Part shown: positions 60,901 through 64,000 of the stretch, one piece after another
Position numbering within the stretch: position 1 is the first letter of the stretch
Layout of the letters: the number at the start of each line of letters is the position of its first letter
Source: Monosporascus cannonballus
Taxonomy: Eukaryota; Ascomycota; Sordariomycetes; Xylariales
Length of the DNA stretch: 64,000 nucleotides
Direction of reading: 5' to 3'
Assembly (NCBI GenBank): GCA_004154925.1
Contig: QJNS01000207.1
Location: 82,970 to 146,969, forward strand
Made by a program: the position numbers and the translations under genes
Notes under the pieces: model-generated
Told to the model about the DNA's origin: nothing
Database searches by the model: none
What the model saw: the letters and a program-made list of their open reading frames with translations, nothing else

Positions 60901-63300
60901 AAGCATTTGATTACGCCAATAAGATTTACGAACATACCAGTAACCTTTTAACGGATAATAAACCATATATTACGAAAATACATTGATATTTTTGTTATTT
61001 ATTATTTCGACGAGATTCTTATCTTTTTAAAAACAAAAAAAATATATACAGGATATGTTCATAAGGTTTTTCAAACTTTATAAGACGCAAAGTTATTTAT
61101 GAACACAAAAAAAAGTTAACTCCATAAGTAAAAAGTAAAATATCTAGGATATATCATTACCTTAGAATATATCAGGATAAACTTTAAGAAAATCGGTGCA
61201 ATCATAAAATAACAAATACCAACGATAATTAAAAAGATATAGGCATTCCTTAAATTCGCCAATTATTACAGGAAATTTACTCGAAACCTTAGCAAAATAA
61301 CCATACCCTTAATAAACCTTACGAAAAAAAAAAGGAATTTAAATAAACGTTAAATACGGAAAAAGCATTTTAAGATATTAAGGATATAATTATTAATAAA
61401 TTAATATTAATTATATACGATCTAAACCATTTCTTTAAATTAAAAACCGATATTTCGGATTACGCGTTAAACGCAATAATCGGATAACGAAATAATTAAC
61501 GCAAATTGTACCTTATTATATTTTTTTCGAACAAATTAAAAAAACCCAAGTTTAATTACGGCATTCCAAATAAAGAATTTATAGCCATTATTATAGCATT
61601 TTGAGAGTTTAGGTATTTCTTAAAGGGAAATTTACACTAAATTAAGGTTTATACGGATTATCAAAATCTTATCCGATTTATTACGACCAAAACGTTCACA
61701 AAATGACAATTTCGTTATGCGGAAAAATTGGCGAACTTGGACTTCGTTATTATCCATAAAAAAGGCTTAAAAAACGGCAGAACAAATACCTTAAGCAGGC
61801 GACCAAACTTTGAAAAAAATTGGTTAACGTTAGCCATATAATTTTCGATACCATTACAGAAAAATATTTACGCCTACGACAAATTGCGACAATTCGGGCA
61901 GTACCTAGCAATATACATCAGAAAATCCAATAATATAACAACGGTGTTCCGGAAAACCAAAGAACGGACAAAATACAAATGCCAAAGGAATAGCAAAAGG
62001 ATTTAGTACAAAAAATACACGAACATTAATTACATAAATATCCAGGGATCCACAAAACCGTAGAAAAGCTTTAACGCACATATTCCTTTTTTAAAATAAA
62101 ATTAATAATACAGAAAATCATACGGCAATACGATATTTGTGCCAAAGCAAAAGCTCGACGACATAAATCATACGGAAAATTACAGTTATTATTAATCATA
62201 AAGAAACCATAATATTTAATCACATTCAACTTTATTACGAAATTTCCTATGTCAAAAAATCCAGTTAAAGGAATACATTACGACAGCATTTTCGTAATCG
62301 TCGACCGATTTACGAAATTTTCTTATTTTTTTACTATGTTATAAGGATATAAACGCCGAATAACTAATATACATTTTTTTAAAATATATTTTTAACATAT
62401 ACGGATTAATAACAAAAATCATATTAAATAAAAGATTAACATTTGCATCAAAATTTTGGCAAGGTCTTATAATATAAATCGGCTTAAATTATAAGTTATT
62501 TAACGTTTTTAAACCTTAAACGAATAAACAAATAAAACGAACGAATTAAATTTTAGAAACTTATTTATAATATTACATTAATTACGAATAAAATAGCTAA
62601 GTTAAAAAATTGCCAATCGCATAATTAGCCTATAATATTAATTATTATAACAATATCAAAATAATATTTGCAAACGCAAATTTTGGGTTTATTCTAAAAA
62701 TTTACAAAAAAATACGCGATAACGGCTTAATTAATATTAAAACAATTTTTACGTTAAAATAATTACGATAATTACATTAAAAAATAAAAACAAAACTGGA
62801 ATTCGTACGGAACCAAATAAACAAATATTATAACCAAAAAAGTTAAAAAAATTACCTTTCGAAAAGGGGGAAATGGTTTTCCTCGTTACCAAAAATATTC
62901 AAATAAAACGACCTAGTAAAAAACTCGATTTTAAATATATCGGTCTATATAAAATCGCCAAGAAAATCTCAAAAAATAATTATTAATTAGAATTTCTACT
63001 AAAAATCAAACTTTATTCAATTTTTTACGTTTTTTTATTCGAATTAACAATAGATATAATCAAAGTACATATAGCATAGGACGATATAGAAATAAAGGAT
63101 AAACAAACATACGAAATAAAAAAAAAATCGATATGCAAAAATAAAACGGATTTACCCAGTATCTAATTAAATAGAAAAAATACCTAAATTCCGAAAACAC
63201 CTAGGAACCTGCCAAAAACCTTATTAACGCCTAGCGCCTATTAAAAAACTTTTACCAGCAACGACGGACGCGTTCCAATTAACGACCGACTAATCGGTAA
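57990..63300 (+). pseudogene. RT7 gag-pol remnant
   Basis: A CCHC-like knuckle near 58771-58815 has Cys and His read as Tyr (YFNYNKIRYKVYKY). The protease motif near 59896-59925 reads NCRALGGNYI, with the catalytic Asp (59899-59901) as Asn. The reverse transcriptase box at 61003-61014 reads YFDE. The integrase first Asp is intact (VIVDRFTKF near 62290-62325). The chromodomain is at about 63110-63235 (..NSENT..). Where RT1-RT4 have a stop after the FYQ/FHQ end, RT7 has CAA, so the frame runs on a few residues to TAA near 63280. The gag start is approximate. Confidence 0.87.
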
Positions 63301-63871
63301 CCGGGATATCGGGCTAATCGGCCGCGATATACGTTAACGCAATAACCGTAACGGCAACCTCCAATTATTTTTGTTTCGACGTTTTTATTTCTTTAATTCG
63401 TTTAAAAATTAAAACCTACGTTATATCATAATAACGCTTTTCGAACGAATTAATACCTTTTATTTACGTAAACGGATAAAACGAAAAAAAACTTATTTAT
63501 CTTTTCCTAATATTTACGTTAAGCCTTAAAATAAAACCGTTAAAACTTTAATAATCGTTTTTCGGCAAGCGCTTTTTCGCGTTCTAAATGTTAATGCTTA
63601 TAACGAATATTTTGTAAAAAAAAATAGGTACGCCGGTACCATCACAAAATCGATTTTGATTAACGTATTCCTTACACCTTAAAACGTTTTCCAGTATTTT
63701 ATACTTTATGTTTTTTGAAAAATTATAAGAATAAGGCATAATTTCGTAACTAAATTCGTTAAAGGCTTTTACGAGGTCAATATAATAAACGGTAAAAAAA
63801 CGGGAAACGCAACGAATTTTGGAAATGCGAAACGATATAATTAAAAGCAAAAAAAAAGGGATACTTACCAA
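63221..63871 (-). pseudogene. RT7 antisense gene: six-Cys zinc-cluster plus coiled-coil remnant
   Basis: The first 95 codons on - (63871 to 63584, TTG start) are open. The frame then continues in register to TAA 63223-63221, 217 codons in all, with only RIP-type stops. The cluster at 63644-63733 reads Tyr-X2-Asn-X6-Tyr-X8-Cys-X2-Tyr-X6-Cys followed by Asp-Gly-Thr-Gly, so this copy shows positions 4 and 6 as Cys. Near the end it keeps a Trp (VNWNAS) where RT3 and RT4 have stops. GTAAGT at about 63863-63868, right at the first codons, is a perfect fungal intron donor, damaged to GTAAAT in RT3 and RT4. The real protein may therefore start in an upstream exon nearer the 3' LTR. Confidence 0.8.
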
Positions 63872-63901
63872 ACGAAAAAAAAAATCTTAAGGGCAAGATT
63901 T

Positions 63902-63919
63902 GGGGGGGGGGGGAGAATC
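63902..63919 (+). other. RT7 polypurine tract with a run of 12 G
   Basis: GGGGGGGGGGGGAGAATC directly precedes the 3' LTR at 63921, the place where plus-strand priming starts. The corresponding tracts in RT2, RT3 and RT4 are mixed A/G runs. The pure G run is unusual in this AT-rich setting and may be slippage or an assembly uncertainty. Confidence 0.7.
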
Positions 63920-63920
63920 G

Positions 63921-64000
63921 TGTTACGACTCGACAAGCTCCGGTCTTAAAAAACGGTTAGACAGGGAGCATACAGGCCCCCTTCCGGGTTACGTAACGGT
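63921..64000 (+). repeat. RT7 3' LTR, first 80 bp
   Basis: It starts TGTTACGACTCGACAAGC and matches the first 80 bases of 57541-57919 closely. The window ends inside it. Confidence 0.92.

Larger units (their letters stand above)
57541..64000 (+). mobile_element. RT7: family I chromovirus, cut by the window end
   Basis: The 5' LTR is 57541-57919 and the 3' LTR begins at 63921 and runs off the window. Both start TGTTACGACYCGACAAGCTC. The gene order is as in RT1, RT3 and RT4, and the antisense gene is on -. Its LTR starts and antisense gene are among the least mutated in family I. Confidence 0.92.

Overview
The window looks like a strongly AT-rich, RIP-mutated, transposon-filled stretch of a filamentous ascomycete (Pezizomycotina) genome. 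Almost every coding remnant is riddled with stops that sit where Gln, Arg or Trp codons are expected. Cysteine codons have become Tyr, and Asp codons have become Asn. Cytosines that survive lie mostly in CpG. This is the pattern left by repeat-induced point mutation (RIP) acting at CpA/TpG. I cannot name the species.

Layout. Seven Ty3/gypsy-type LTR retrotransposons with a C-terminal chromodomain (chromoviruses) fill most of the window. I call them RT1 (751-7687, +), RT2 (about 8401-14757 plus 21514-21644, +), RT3 (14758-21508, -), RT4 (27023-33733, -), RT5 (35487-42722, -), RT6 (44043-51298, +) and RT7 (57541 to beyond the window end, +). RT1-RT4 and RT7 form family I, with LTRs of about 375-400 bp. 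RT5 and RT6 form family II, with 430-bp LTRs. Target-site duplications (TSDs) are readable: GTAAT for RT1, CGTTA for RT3, CGGCA for RT4, TTAAT for RT5 and AA(A/G)GT for RT6. RT3 sits inside the 3' LTR of RT2. RT4, RT5 and RT6 sit in an older AT-rich block that carries a RIP-damaged hAT-like transposase remnant near 34.3-34.8 kb.

Two islands of ordinary base composition interrupt this: 22.39-22.98 kb and 52.44-57.39 kb. Inverted copies of one GGTACC-rich repeat lie at their inner edges, bracketing the RT4-RT6 block. The larger island holds the only intact gene I can defend: a 55-codon ORF at 54375-54542 with a perfect Kozak-like context and an upstream palindrome with two CACGTG boxes. It also holds a lightly mutated reverse-transcriptase relic and some unrecognised open frames.

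Main discovery candidate. All seven elements carry, between the end of pol and the 3' LTR, the remains of one extra gene on the opposite strand. Its product has six cysteine positions spaced C-X2-C-X6-C-X8/9-C-X2-C-X6/7-C, the spacing of fungal Zn(II)2Cys6 DNA-binding clusters. A Lys/Arg/Leu-rich, probably coiled-coil tail follows. The spacing holds in both LTR families although the DNA is heavily mutated, and the frame often stays in register across 127-228 codons apart from RIP-type stops. I read it as a conserved antisense accessory gene, possibly a small transcription-factor-like protein, that runs tail-to-tail into pol. Nothing here could be searched or computed, so family assignments rest on motif reading.
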